Of a DNA stretch of 64,000 nucleotides, positions 21,245 through 33,337 are shown piece by piece. This stretch comes from Atherix ibis. Lineage: Eukaryota > Arthropoda > Insecta > Diptera > Athericidae. A program made the position numbers and the translations under genes. Within the stretch, counting starts at the first letter, position 1, and each line of letters starts with the position of its first letter. Below the pieces are notes generated by a model that was given only the letters and a program-made list of their open reading frames with translations, had not been told where the DNA came from and searched no databases. The stretch lies in NCBI GenBank assembly GCA_958298945.1, contig OY282605.1:22670811-22734810 (forward strand), read 5' to 3'.

Positions 21245-21935
21245 TACTTTTGCTAGATAAGATATTAACCGGAAACCAAGATACTCGGCTTGAAAACCTT
21301 CCAAAACCTGTCGAATCCAGTTCTCACAATTAAAGATACTCCAGAAAACTATTTATGTGTGTAATAAAATCATTCAACTTGATCTTAATGTTCCAGGGTT
21401 TTTGTGTTTATATTTTTATCAAAAACGACTTTTGGTTTAGGCTCATTATGACAACACGATTCCGAAATATGGTATGTCAATCTTTGTTATGTGCTCCATG
21501 AAAGTAGAGTACGAATTGACACGTTCAAACATGTCTCTTTAATTAAGTTCCCTTAGAACCAGTCGTATTTTGACGCACTTTATGTCCAAAATATCAACTA
21601 ACCTCATGAGACATGTCCAAGCCATCAGCCTTTGTCAATGTTTTCACCAGTCAAATAAAGCAAGTCTTCAACAAAATACTTTTCAAAGATCTTAAAATGC
21701 TTTTTGTACCCCTTATTAAGCTTGTATTTTCAATATAACTGACTTACTGAAAGACTTCTTTAACATCAGAAATGACGGACTACAAGAAATTCCATTGCCA
21801 ATACAAAATTTCCAGGCAAACTTTTTGTTTGATATATTTTTTTTTCATATTAAAAATGGCCGAACAAATTTGACAGATCAAATCTGGTTGAATTATTGCA
21901 GAAGAGGCGAGAAATCGTAACGCTTGCATATTTGT
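21245..21935. other. Unassigned stretch
   Basis: Composition is more balanced (about 21410-21710) than the surroundings and looks like decayed transposon DNA read antisense, but no motif could be named. Confidence 0.3.
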
Positions 21936-21939
21936 GTGT

Positions 21940-24320
21940 AGATTTTTTATGTAGACATGATACCCACTGACATCTAGTTTTCGTAATAGAAATTTATTGA
22001 ATTCCAATAGCATATTTTCTATTGATTTTAATTCACTTATTAGAAATAAAAATACAATTTAAACACAATGATAGGCAATTTATTATTTTTTGTACAATCT
22101 TTGGTATCAGGCGCCTCAATTTTCTAGACTTTCGGAGAGTTTTAAAATACGCCATTCTCCATTAAAGTGGTGGTAGCATACCGAAATGCTTGCGATTACT
22201 TGTCATTTTTCAAGTTATTCTTTTGGCACTTATCTGAAATTGCAAGTAAAAGTATAGTTTTTATCTATTTTGATGTACTCGTATTTACGAAAAAATTAAC
22301 TATTTATATAAATAGTTATGTTGTTGGAACTTTTTATTTCAGAAAATTTTATAAAGGGTTGCCGGTAATTCAATGGAATAAAGAAGCCGGGCTTTCTTTC
22401 GGTAAGTTGACATTTTCATTTTTCCTAGAGAAATTAACAAAAATTTAGTTTATGATGTGTCTAAATGGCTTTTAGTGATATATTTTGTCCAAAAAGTGCT
22501 TAAAAAGTAAAAAGTTCATCATACAATAAATGTAAACGAATGTGATGTTGACAGTTCAATGTTTACCAGAAAATAGTTCAGTGCCGGTGTATGTAAAGTA
22601 TGTGTAAATAAATTTAAGCGAAAGAATTTTTCTGTCTGTTTTCTATTGCTTACTATTAGACCATTTTGTAATGCATTTACTAAATAATATTGTTTTCAAT
22701 TTTTTTTAGAATATTAGTTGTTAATCTTGTAATTTAGTTTTAAAGCATTTCCTTTAATGTTGTATACAATTAACTTGTATATTATAAAGAATTTGATGAG
22801 ATGTTCTATGTAATTAATGCTTTATTTTTAATTTAATTTAAATACACAATGCCTATTTAAATTATCATTTTAATTCATAAACACACATTTATATTATAAT
22901 GAAGCTTTCAATTTCTACTTATAGTGAAATAAGTAAAATGAAAATATAATAATTAAATAAATAATATTTTAAAATAGAATACTGTGTTTCATTGCAAATT
23001 TGCCAAAACTAATTCCATCAAACAACGAAATCCGCAATATTAAAAAATCTATTTGTTTACGCATAAATGACATCACATATGAAAAATGGTTTTAAATGAA
23101 CCGCTTCAATCGCATACTGAAGTTTAATATTGGCCCCTACTTATTTACGCCGTTTCTGTTATTTTGGATGTGTGCATACGTTCTACAAAATTCTGCCACA
23201 ATTTTTGTATAGAACCCTATCCAGTTCTTCCATAATGTAAGCGCTGAACCTTAGATTAAAGAAGAACTGGATAGGCCTCTACACAAAAATTCTGTCCAAT
23301 ACAACAGAAACGGCGTAAATCATTGGGAGCCAATTTTAAACTTCAGTATGCAATTGAAGCGGTTCGTTAAAAATCATTTTCATATGTAATGTCATTTATG
23401 CGTAAACGAATAGATTTTTTAATATTGCGGGTATTGCTGTTTTGATGGAATTAGTTTTGTAAATATGCAATAAAACACAGTATTCTATTTTAAAATATTA
23501 TTTATTTTTTTATTTCACTATATATTATTTATTAAAACATAATTATAAAGTGGGAAAGAGTATCCCTTAAACTTTAAACTTTCTTACACACACTTTATAT
23601 ACACCGGCACTGAACTATTTTCTGGTAAACATTGAACTGTCAACATCGGATTTGTTTACATTTATTGAATGCCGAACTTTTCACTTTTTGACCACTTTTT
23701 GGATAAAATAAATCATTCAAAACCATCTAAACACATTATAAACTAAATTTTTGTTAATTTCTGTAGTAAAAATGAAAATGTCAACTTACCGAAAGAAAGA
23801 AATTCCCGGCTTCCTCTTTTCGTCGAATTTCTAGCAATTTCTAATAAATTACTTAATTTTCTGAAATACGTGTAAAAATTTCGTATTTAGTTTGATTAAT
23901 AATATAACTATTTATAAAAATACTTACTTTTTCGTAAATACTTGTAAATTTAAAAAAAAAAACAGTTTTAATTGCACTTTCCGATGTGCCAAAATAAAAC
24001 TTCACAAATGACAAGAATAGCTCTTAAGTTTCCACTTTTATGGAGAATTAAAGCTTTCAAACTCTCCGAAAGTCTACAAAATTGAGGCGCTTTATATTTG
24101 ATTCATATTTACGGAATAAATAATAAACCAAAAATACAATTCCATTTCGTATCAAAAAATTGTACAAAAAATAAAAATGGCCTATTGTTGTATTTAAATT
24201 GCATTTTTGTTTCCAATAAGTGAATTAAAATGAATATAAATTATTCTTTTGCAATTCAATAAATTTCTATTACGACAACTAGATGGCAGTGGGTGTCATG
24301 TCTACATAAAAATTTTTTGA
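21940..24320. repeat. 2.4-kb imperfect palindrome (long inverted repeat)
   Basis: The left arm runs from about 21940 to 23232 and the right arm from about 23233 to 24320. Matching pairs from outside to inside include atgtagacatga with tcatgtctacat, gcctcaattttctagacttt with its near complement at 24070, caacttaccgaaagaaagaa with its complement at 22395, acaccggcactgaactattt with its complement at 22575, and ttacgccgtttctgt (23148) with acagaaacggcgtaaa. The left arm is longer because of about 0.2 kb of extra AT-rich DNA near 22640-22880. Open frames inside are not conserved between arms. A foldback-type element or an inverted duplication are the main options. Confidence 0.85.
23215..23275. 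repeat. Central hairpin with CCTATCCAGTTCTTC arms
   Basis: CCTATCCAGTTCTTC (about 23216-23230) pairs perfectly with GAAGAACTGGATAGG (23261-23275), forming the innermost stem of the 2.4 kb palindrome. The loop includes ATAATGTAAGCGC. A third copy of stem plus loop text (CCTATCCAGTTCTTC then ATTATGTAAGCGCC) lies at 24380-24409, just outside the right arm, so this segment behaves as a unit of its own. Confidence 0.8.
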
Positions 24321-24414
24321 CAACAATATCCCTTTGTAATAATTTGGACACAAAAATGCGTTGACATATACGGTAGGGGCCTATCCAGTTCTTCTATTAT
24401 GTAAGCGCCGTTAG

Positions 24415-27020
24415 TACCAACTTAACAGCAAAAGATTTTTTCTGCCATCTTTTTTGGCGGGCTTTTTAAATGAACAATTCCTGATTTTAAAGATATTTTA
24501 TTTAGTTAAATTCAGTTTATTATTAAAAAATATGATTAATAGTATTAGTTTATGTCGCTATTATCAGATGGAAAAATGGAAGATTCTCGTTGAATTAAAT
24601 TTTTTTCTCCTTTCACAAATGCACTCGTACTTGCGGTGGTTTTTATTTTAACAATTTATTTGTTCCTTTTTAGAATGGCGTATTTTTTGTTGTTGCTTTT
24701 TCTAAAAGAGCTTCTCTTCCAAAAGTCATTAGATTTTAAAGTTTTCAGTATTTTCATCACCATTTATTATGATTAGCTGGGTTGGCATTCTAATATCGGA
24801 ATTAATATGTTCATCAGTTTGAATTTCTGTTCGACCGAACTCTTAAAGGAATGTCCTTCGAATACTAGTACCAGTGGTAGCCAATAAGTGTTAGTTACGA
24901 GCTGTCAGTTTCATGTATTCAGTTAGTTGGTAGTTCTCAGTTTTTAGTCTCTAACATTCTATCGGGTAGATTTCTAGTTTGTTGTGTTTCCTTCAAGCTT
25001 TTGTGTCCCCATTCTTCTACAATAGCATGATCCTTTCCTTTAGGGAATCCTTCATTAATTAACTTTTTTATGATGATAATTGAAGCAGACAATTTCTGTT
25101 TCATTACTGGCAGAATAGATACTCAATGCTGCTTGGCTATTTAGTGAAAATAGCTATCCCGGAATAGCACAGATTCATATGCTCTCTTCGTTCGATGCCA
25201 GCTCATATTTTAATAGTTCTGGAATTTCAGAATTTTGTTTTCTTGCCAAAGTGAAACACGAATTAAACAAAGAACGTGCCAATGAGCACGTTAACTGTAA
25301 TTGCAACACCATTCAGCGAATGTAACGTTAGGGCTCAAAAATACGAGTAGACAACTATGCCAAACCACACAAAACCAAACCAAACCATACTTGTGTACGG
25401 GTAGCTAGCCCGTAGATTTATTCCAATTGCAATATTTCATTTTTATTTGAACGAAAATTCTCATCCATTCATCGCTGAAATAATGAAATTACGATAATAT
25501 GGAAAAATTAAATATTTCAACATCATTAGTCATCAATTAGAAAGATGGCTGAACTTTTGGAAATATTTATTGACGCGAGCCATTTTCTTTCTTTGTTAAA
25601 ATTAATGAATTTCCAAATAAATATCAACTTATCGAGCTAACAATCTAATTGATTATTTCAAGAGTTTACATACGAGATAATCGTGGATATTTTTCATCTA
25701 GCGAATTATGTAGATTCAAAATTACCGTTCATGCAAATCTATTTACACTCAACTAAGTCATCGATTTATGTATACACTAGTATGAGTGAATAGTCAGTCC
25801 TTCAGAAAATGATTCCAATTAAAAGGCAAGTCACTTATAATCATTTGAAGTTCCTTAAACCCCATTTTTTAAATATTTATTGTACGTTCAATAGAAAAAG
25901 AAACCAGTTAAAAATCAATGAAAATGCTAGAAATGAAATTTTTTGAAGTGAAATTAAAATCTGGCCAAATTTTATTTTGCTTCACTTTCGCCTAGACTAG
26001 TAAGGATGTTGGTTTGTGCGCGCAATTCTGAATGTCTGCATATTATTTAAATTTTCTATCTTAATTTGAGTTCTTAACAGCGATTGCATAAATTAAAGTC
26101 GATTAAAGTCTTAAGTGAGAAAAACTTTTGGAAAATTTTCTGACTTTTGCGTCCGGTGTCGTCCGTATCCGTATAATATCCTCTTATGTATTGTGGCTGT
26201 TGCTTTTCTAGTTGAAAAATGGTAGTCCTCATCGGCCAGATCTGACTCTCGATATCGAATTCGGTGTCTTAGACACTATGCGTACGAAGTGGCTTCCACT
26301 AAATGCTTGGCTATGTTGTCTGTCGGTATTCTATTCAGGAAAAGGCTCATATTTCAAGGCTTATCTAGTTTGAATATCGTTAACTTATGCTTAAACAGAT
26401 TTAATTTTGATCCTTTCAAATACTAAGTAGACTTTGTTGATGAAACCTTTTCAATAGGCCAACCAACCGCCAGTCCAGAGGCGATCAAATTATTTGACGA
26501 TGGCGTTGATGGCCAAAATTTGTGATAATAATTTGTGTTAACAGATAAAGACAATAGGATACACTAGGTAGTATAGGTAATATAATTCGGAATGAGGAGT
26601 TGCTGTTGCCATCCGATTCGGAGAATTTATGATAATGGTAACAACGATAGATACCCTTTGACCTTGTATATAAACCTCAGACAATCAAATAAAGTTATTC
26701 TTATCTTTTATCATTTGAATTAATTTATTTAGACAAATTTTCTTAAAGATTTCTCTGACAACTATTAAATTTCATTTATCTTTGGTATGATGAAAAATAT
26801 CCTCAAAATTTAGAAGTAAATTTATACTCTCAAAGGAATTTACAACGTTAAAATGTATTCTATTTTTCTTTAATATTTGATTATATTATAGTTGGAAATA
26901 AAATATATTTCTTACTTTACGCAGACAATATTCAAATTTTAGACCGTTTGATAAGTAATGGCCGAATTATATCTGTAATTTGGCAAAATTTTTTTAAAAA
27001 AATACCATAATATCAAATGG
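24415..27020. other. Gene-free stretch with possible LTR-like text
   Basis: No readable protein motif. Near 26430-26740 there is a TATATAAA box followed 20-30 bp later by AATAAAG, an arrangement typical of an LTR, but no TG...CA borders or second copy are visible. Near 24880-24980 a run of AGTT/AGTC words is similarly suggestive. Both are weak. Confidence 0.25.
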
Positions 27021-27024
27021 TATA

Positions 27025-28060
27025 CGAGGTCTGTTCAAAAAGGATCGCGAATTTTGAAATATCCGCGGGTTACGTATGTTCGATTTTCGATTTTTTGTGG
27101 CGTTATGAAGTCGCAGTTCTTTGAGATATTGTCAGGCATGCCGCATGGCTAATTTATTGGTCCTAAGCTATATAACCTTTATATTGCAGATGCGAGGTCT
27201 GTTCAAAATGTTTGCGCGGGTTACGTATATTCAATTTTCGATATTTTTTGGCGTTATGTTGGTACGCATGTCTCTCACTTATACCGACAAGTTCGGCCAT
27301 TTTGAATTTTCACTTCATTTTAGACAGCTGCTTTGCTTGCACGTGTTTTGGCTCATCTTCGATTTTTGCCCATTACAAAAAATTGATCAAAGAATTTGTT
27401 TCGGTAACAAGAAAAAGTCACAGTGGGCCAGATCTGGGGAATACGGTGGCTGCGGCATTATTAGTGTATTGTTGTTGGTCAAAAATTCGCGCACAAGCAA
27501 CGATACGTGAGCAGGGGCGTTATCATGGTGCAAAAGCCAATTTTTGTTCTTCCACAAATCCGGGCGTTTCTGGCGGATTGCTTCCCGCAAATTCTGCATA
27601 ACTTGCAGGTAATATTCCTTATTGACCGTTCTACCCTATGGCAAGAACTCATGATGCAGTACGCCACTGCAATCGAAGAAAACTGTAAGCAAAACCTTCA
27701 TATTCGACCGAACTTGGTGCGCTTTTTCATTGGGATGATTGAGCTTTGGTTTCCACGTCATAACCATAAACCCATGATTCGTCACCAATTATGACCCTCT
27801 GGAGCAAATTTGGGTCGTCGTGGACAGAGTCTAACAGGTCTTTAGCAATGTTAATACGATGTTGTTTTTGGTCGAAAATGACATAAATCGAAGACGAGAT
27901 AAAACAAGTGCAAGCAAAGCAGCTGTCAAAAATTAACTGAAATTCAAATTTGGCCAAAGTGAGAGACATGAGTACATACATAACGCCACAAAAAATCGAA
28001 AATCGAATATACAGAACCCACGGAAATTCAAAATTCGCGGTATGTTTTGAACAGAGATCA
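27025..28060 (-). mobile_element. mariner copy with rearranged, long inverted ends
   Basis: TA flanks are at 27023-27024 and 28061-28062. The left end begins CGAGGTCTGTTCAAAAAGGA; the right end complement carries the same TCTGTTCAAAA word. The transposase lies on the minus strand in pieces: LLDSVHDDPNLLQRVIIGDE, SWVYGYDVETKAQSSQ, LREAIRQKRPDLWKNKNWLL, HHDNAPAHVSLLVREFL and SPDLAHCDFFLLPK. The N-terminal third and the extreme C-terminus are missing. Unusually, the left side (27192-27385) carries the 5' untranslated text of the family (cttgcacgtgttttggctc) inverted relative to the copy on the right side, so both ends are 5'-type. The left terminus itself is present twice (27025 and 27192). Confidence 0.85.
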
Positions 28061-28064
28061 TATT

Positions 28065-28990
28065 ATTTAAATAATGGCAAAATTTGTATAATAGAAAAAA
28101 ATAAAAATATTATTAAAATCTTAATTTTTAGTATACTTTATTTGAATTTATTTTTTTAAAGCATAAATTGGATAATACTTTATAATTATTTACAAAAACG
28201 TTTGCTAGTTGAAATTTTTGCAATTCTTCGTTTTTCGTAGCATACTTTTCATTAAATTTAAAACTATAGGTCGTTTATAACATAAGGGATTTTGACAAAA
28301 AACGCACAAAACGCACCTGTCCTGTTATGGATTTTTGCCAATCCAGCCGACTAGATCCAGATGGTTGCACGTTTCAATCCAAACGAAAAATATCGATTGT
28401 CTGCTTGGACTACCTCATGCAAAGAGCACTCAATCAGGTTTCTTTTTTTGCAGACCCTCATAAACAAATCTTGTTCGTTTCACCCTATGGCAAGGGTCCT
28501 TATATACCATCTCTACCATTCCATTATTACACCATCCTTCGTGTTACATGCATGAACCAGACAAATATTAAATTTTTCCATCTGCCAATTCCAATGGTGA
28601 GCGTCCTCAGCCTGTAGATTGCTTCCCGCACATTTGTGTAACCACCTGGTCCTGCCACTGAGCCATTCAATCTTTCAATAACAAGTAGTACTGTGCTTAA
28701 AGCCCTACTATCATCTGCCGTGATAGCATCCGGGATCCAGCCATCTCTGAACTTCAGTCCTAATATGACCCCCGTGGTGCCCGTTAGTTCTAGTTTCAAG
28801 AGTACCAGGTGAGTACTGTTCGCTCACGGAGGTACAGTAAGGACCTTTTAAACTCCATTGCCACTGCTAGGCGACTTTTGGTATATATCTTATCGTGTAG
28901 ATCATTCGCCCAAACGTGACTTCTTGGCAGGAACTACCACTAATTTTTTGTCGCCGATAGCTATCCAGCATAATCATAGGCGTGTTAAGT
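28065..28990. other. Unassigned stretch with an unrecognised minus-strand open frame
   Basis: The minus frame 28799-28527 encodes MKLELTGTTGVILGLKF, RDGWIPDAITADDSRALSTV and NGSVAGPGGYTNVREAIYRL. The composition is normal for coding DNA and the text continues upstream of the nominal start (VLLKLELTG...). I do not recognise a domain. It may belong to a retrotransposon or be an old exon. The rest is AT-rich. Confidence 0.35.
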
Positions 28991-29690
28991 TCTTGTCCTT
29001 TTTTAATATACAGATATCTTCCATCGGAACTGACAACTCTTTCCCATCTTTTGGGTAGTAAACGGATACATTGAAGGAAAAATTCTGGTTCTTTTAATTC
29101 GATCTATTCATCTGGTCAGTTTTCGATACTTTCATGAGAACTGCTCTTCGGAAAGGGTCAACTGCATGGAACCAAACAAATGGAAATCTGAAAGGAGCAA
29201 TATCTGTCGACTATGGTGGGTTTGGTAAAAGTTTCCGCCTCCTTTCAAGTATTTTTGGACCAGTAATACAACGTTGGGGCACGTTGTCGTATAGCAGAAT
29301 CAGCTCGCCATGTCTATCGTCCCATTCTGACTATTTTTCTTACAAAGCTTGATTCAATCTTATTGAATGTAGTCGAAAATAATCACCAGTGATTGCTATT
29401 TAATTATAAAACCACTCCGATACTACCACATATGCCTTTCTTATTCATAATAAATAACGTCCCCTTGATACCATCATATATGACCTTCAAACCATTAATA
29501 ATTCATTTTGGCGTTGCTGGCCCTAGTTTTTCTGGCTTTGTCTATGCTTGAAGTCCTCTAGGGTTGTCGCATGTAATAATGAAATGCAAAAAACCCTTCC
29601 TCTTCTATCGTACGAGTACCATCCTAATGATGATCAATAGTAGATGCCCTATGTTAATCCTCATGCAATTGAAAATTCAAATACAAATGA
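28990..29690 (-). pseudogene. mariner C-terminal half (mellifera/capitata-like), decayed
   Basis: On the minus strand, with frameshifts: QASTKPEK, RHGELILLYDNVPQRCITGP (second catalytic Asp block, consensus LLHDNAPAHT), LPNPPYSRQ, LLLSDFHLFGSMQLTL (consensus LAPSDYHLFASM, third Asp) and LLPKRWERVVSSDGRYL near 29010-29050. Upstream, a FLHRI/GDEKW block near 29600 is barely readable. No ends were identified. Confidence 0.6.
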
Positions 29691-29699
29691 CGCTTGGTG

Positions 29700-30945
29700 C
29701 AAAGGCCGAAAAGTTGCACTCGAGGGGGTTGTAGAGTTATTTAATTCGACTAATAGGGGGTTATAGCCTCTGCTGCTTTAGTCGAATGTCGCATAATTAT
29801 CAAGGCTGGTGTCACCGTGAAAACCGATTGGAAGCGAGTGAAAAGTGCTTGATTTTTATGATATCTATGCGTGCAATATCACTTAAATCATCCAAGTAAA
29901 AATCGCCCAGAGTTCTCTTTTTAAGGGTTGTGAAGGCTGAGCATTAGCAGATAAGATAAGAAATTATCTCCTCTGCCTCATCGTCTGAAGTTGTTTGCGG
30001 GGATACCTAGTCCTCTAGCGTGTCTGCTTAATATGCTGTGACCTGTTCTGATCCCGGTCAGTTTACTAATGTGATCTCTACCTGTCATCAGTAGGGTTTC
30101 TGTACTGTTCTGATCTAGCTTAACCAAGTGCATTCTGGATATGTAACATAAGTCAAGATGGCTCCGCGTCTCATTTGCCAGTTTTCAGAGGAATGTATGC
30201 CTCCTCTCTAATAGTGGGGGAATCTAGCTTGGTACCATTACTAGCTTAATCATCTGCTTTATAATTTCCTGTAATTACACTTTATCCAGAAACCCAAAGT
30301 ATGTCCAGAAACCCCGATTATCGGTGCAAATTACTTTATCCATGCCATTCATCAACAACCAAGCTGCGGCGTCAGAACTAGCCCGAATTTGTGCTTGAAA
30401 TACACTACATTTGTCTGGGAGTCGTGGACACATATTTATATTCAGAGATGCAGAGAAGACCCCTTCTTTTCTTATAGTGTCCCTCTTCCTTGATCTATCT
30501 GTATATATTACAATAACCATTTCCTCCTGGACCGTCCCATATTCACGCTCAGTCCTACTAGGAATTTTGGATTTTTACTTAACGTGAAAGTCTAGATCTG
30601 CTATCTCAAAATCCGTTACTTTAGGAATGCATTTGATGTCCTCAAGGATATTTTTGTGCCCGAAAAAATATTCGGTCCACTGCTTTGATTCCCTCAGATG
30701 CAGAGCTGACATGGTAGCAAGTTCCTTAACATAGATGTCTAAGGGCAGCAGATAAAGCATGGTTTCAAGGGCTGCTGTAGGTGATGATTGTAAGCGCATC
30801 CGCCGTGTATGCTAGGGGATTGTAGCCTAAGATACAGGCATTGGGAAAGATCGCACTCTTTGGAATAATCCCCATAGATTCTCCTGAATCGTAAATATGA
30901 CCGACTATATGAGGAATTGGTTAAAAGTGTGGACACTATAGGCAT
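29700..30945 (-). pseudogene. Jockey/I-like LINE: post-RT region, RNase H and C-terminus
   Basis: From the 5' side on the minus strand: LRLQSPS..ALETMLYLLPLD with VKELATMSALHLRESKQWTE (frame 30799-30575), then RNase H in 30520-30275 (MVIVIYTDRSRKRDTI, VFSASLNINMCPRLPDKCSV, FQAQIRASSDAAAWLLMNGM, VICTDNRG), then LDQNSTETLLMTGRD and KLTGIRTGHSILSRHARGLG (compare FITGHNTLGRH). The catalytic IYTD aspartate of RNase H is kept, but the glycine after it is changed. Stops and shifts make it non-functional. The tail at 29700-29830 may be its 3' UTR. Confidence 0.75.
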
Positions 30946-30959
30946 TAGGCTCAGGTATA

Positions 30960-32370
30960 TCTAAAGGATAGTACATCCAAATTCTTTCTTCTTAGACCAT
31001 TCTCATGGCATGTAAATGCTTACCGTGGCATATAAATCAAATGTTGTTGATCTATCAACAATTAACGCAGTTGATACATTTTTGAGTGTCTGAGTTATCA
31101 AGTAACTATAACAGTTCTGCGTCTTTAAATTTTTTGGATGCTCCTTCGTACTCTACAAATAATTTCCAAATAATTCTGAGTTTGTTTCAACAGGTTTAAC
31201 GGCACTAGACTTTTCTTTGTGGGGTAACATATTCGAACGACTTTTTCATTAATAAACCTCGAACAAGAAACCAATAATTTAAGAAGGACATTCTAGCCGA
31301 AATTCATTGTTTAGGTCCTGGAACCTTCCACATGGTCTTGGAAAATGCTATACGAAAATACTGTTCTTGTGACCAAGGACATTCTAGCCGAAATCTTGTC
31401 ACTCTTTTGACCAAGGACATTCTAGCCGATGTTATTTTTCACACATAAAACTGGTAAACAAAAAAATCTATTAATTATATCTACAAATAAAATAATTAAA
31501 AATTAAAAAAAAAAACCATTTGTTTGTAAAAGTAATTTTTGTTATTTTTATTATTCAGTCTTTCGGTCGCCCAACTCAGTAGTAGATGAATTTCCAACAG
31601 TTCATTTCGTAATAAATCGTGTCCGATAATGCAAAAAAGGACATTTTAATTATAAAAATGTGCAATTATGGCTATTTAAAATTATTATCGAAAATAAATT
31701 TTCCACTATTTAATTCGCAGTCATATGCGAAAATGTGTGGGGATTTATTGTTTTTAATTTTGTGAACGCATAAATCACAATTAATTATTTGGGAATTGTT
31801 TCAGTTTTTTTTCTGTGTAGTTAAGTTTTTTTGTGAATAAAATAATTTTTCTTTTATGGTATGCAAAGAATTTGTTGTTTTTCTGTCTTAGTTAAAGGAC
31901 CAAAAATCAAGTTGCAACAAAAATATTACATATAAAAATTGAACCTTTGATCGCAATGCTTCATTTAAATGCAATTTTTCAATATTCCTACTTGGCCTTT
32001 TGGATTTGTTATCTTAATTAATTTCTTAAATTTATTATAGATCATATTCCAACTAAATTAAAAGAGGAAGAAATTTTTCCAAAAAAAAAATTTTCCCTCC
32101 CAAAAATTTCATTTTTATTATTTTTTAATTATATAAAAATAATGAATTAAAATGCAAAAGAAAGTAGGTACTTACCTTATTTGTCATTTACGCTCATTAA
32201 TAACAGTTTAACGTTTATGGAAATATAAAAGCTTCTCATTTACTTGTTATGTCCTATTTCGTTTTTTTCTTCTAATGGTTTAAAACTAAATAGAAAAAAA
32301 AACAGTAAAAAAATAAAGGAAACATAACCAATGCTATAGTAAAACTGTTGATGATTGTAGGCATTTTTTT
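30960..32370. other. Spacer with three copies of a short repeat
   Basis: GGACATTCTAGCCGA occurs at about 31286, 31379 and 31424, the last two preceded by GACCAA and about 45 bp apart. Otherwise AT-rich with no recognised gene. Confidence 0.45.
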
Positions 32371-32373
32371 TAG

Positions 32374-32619
32374 AAAACCTTCGCAGTGGAGCAACCAGAT
32401 TGCAACAGGTTAGCTCCAGAAACAGAAGAAGACAGACGGTATTTACAAGAATTAACCGTAATTAAAGATAACAAACAAATTACGTCTACCATTATCCCCA
32501 GAGACTTGTACTTGTCCTTGTTTATGCTCGTAATCAGTTCACCCCTGAAATTAATTGCTTTCAGACAACAAACAAATGTATTCGAACAAAAGTTTCCTAA
32601 AATTAGTCGTCCATTTTAA
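32374..32619 (+). other. Possible exon after a good splice acceptor
   Basis: A T-run followed by TAG (32363-32373) resembles a strong 3' splice site. The frame that follows reads KTFAVEQPDCNRLAPETEED, RRYLQELTVIKDNKQITSTI, IPRDLYLSLFMLV and ends at 32619. The first 45 residues look like ordinary coding sequence; the end is less convincing. No domain is recognised and no donor is obvious, so it would be a last exon or chance. Confidence 0.3.
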
Positions 32620-33335
32620 AGTTTTTTTTTTAATGTTTTGTAGGAGGGAACGGGGATGGGGGTGGATGGTTGGTTTCATAATCAACTTCATTTTTATAAT
32701 CAAATATTTTCTACTTGCATTTATCCTTCGAAATATAATAGTTTTTGTACGAATCCTTAGGGGGGTTTGAGGGAGATTTTCAGGTGACTAAAGGAAAGCT
32801 AATTGCTGAAAAAACAATTTTACTTTTGGTAAAATTTCTAGCCTATTCAGAAAGGGTAGTTTTTACCATTTTATCAATTATTTGGTCATATTCAAAATAC
32901 TTTTTAAAAAACTTTAAATTGAAAGTTAAACAAAAAAACACAATATTTAATTCTATTGCATATCATTAACATTTTATAATCTTAATACTCAATCTTTGTC
33001 TTTATTAGTTCTTAGCTTTCTGCTATTCTTGAATTTATTTCTAGCACATATAAAATATTTTATTTACTTTTATTATGACGCTTAAATAATTCATGCTTAC
33101 ATCCTAAACCTAACCGTAACCTTTAAATCTACTCTTATAAACTAAACATGGGTTTTTATACAATTATTCTTAAAACTTATCTTAAAACTAAATTCTATTT
33201 TTGAATTCGGCAACTGCTGCATTCGATGAGTCCTTTTGATTTCCTTCGGTGCTTCAGAACTGATATGCTAAACTGCTAACCTCGATGTTGTCCTTTTGGC
33301 TTCTTCTTGTAGATCTGGAAACGTTGCTCCAGTTA
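32620..33335. other. Spacer; possible 3' end of a LINE or LTR unit on the minus strand
   Basis: The minus strand of 33060-33335 reads like an untranslated tail with AATAAAAG near its end and moderate GC. It lies directly across the 33338-34230 mariner from the LINE 3' repeat at 34240-34425, so it could be the continuation of that LINE's 3' UTR. Confidence 0.3.
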
Positions 33336-33337
33336 TA

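Noticed and set aside
26430..26740. Solo LTR
   Set aside because: TATA box and AATAAAG are suggestive but there are no TG/CA borders, target duplication or second copy.
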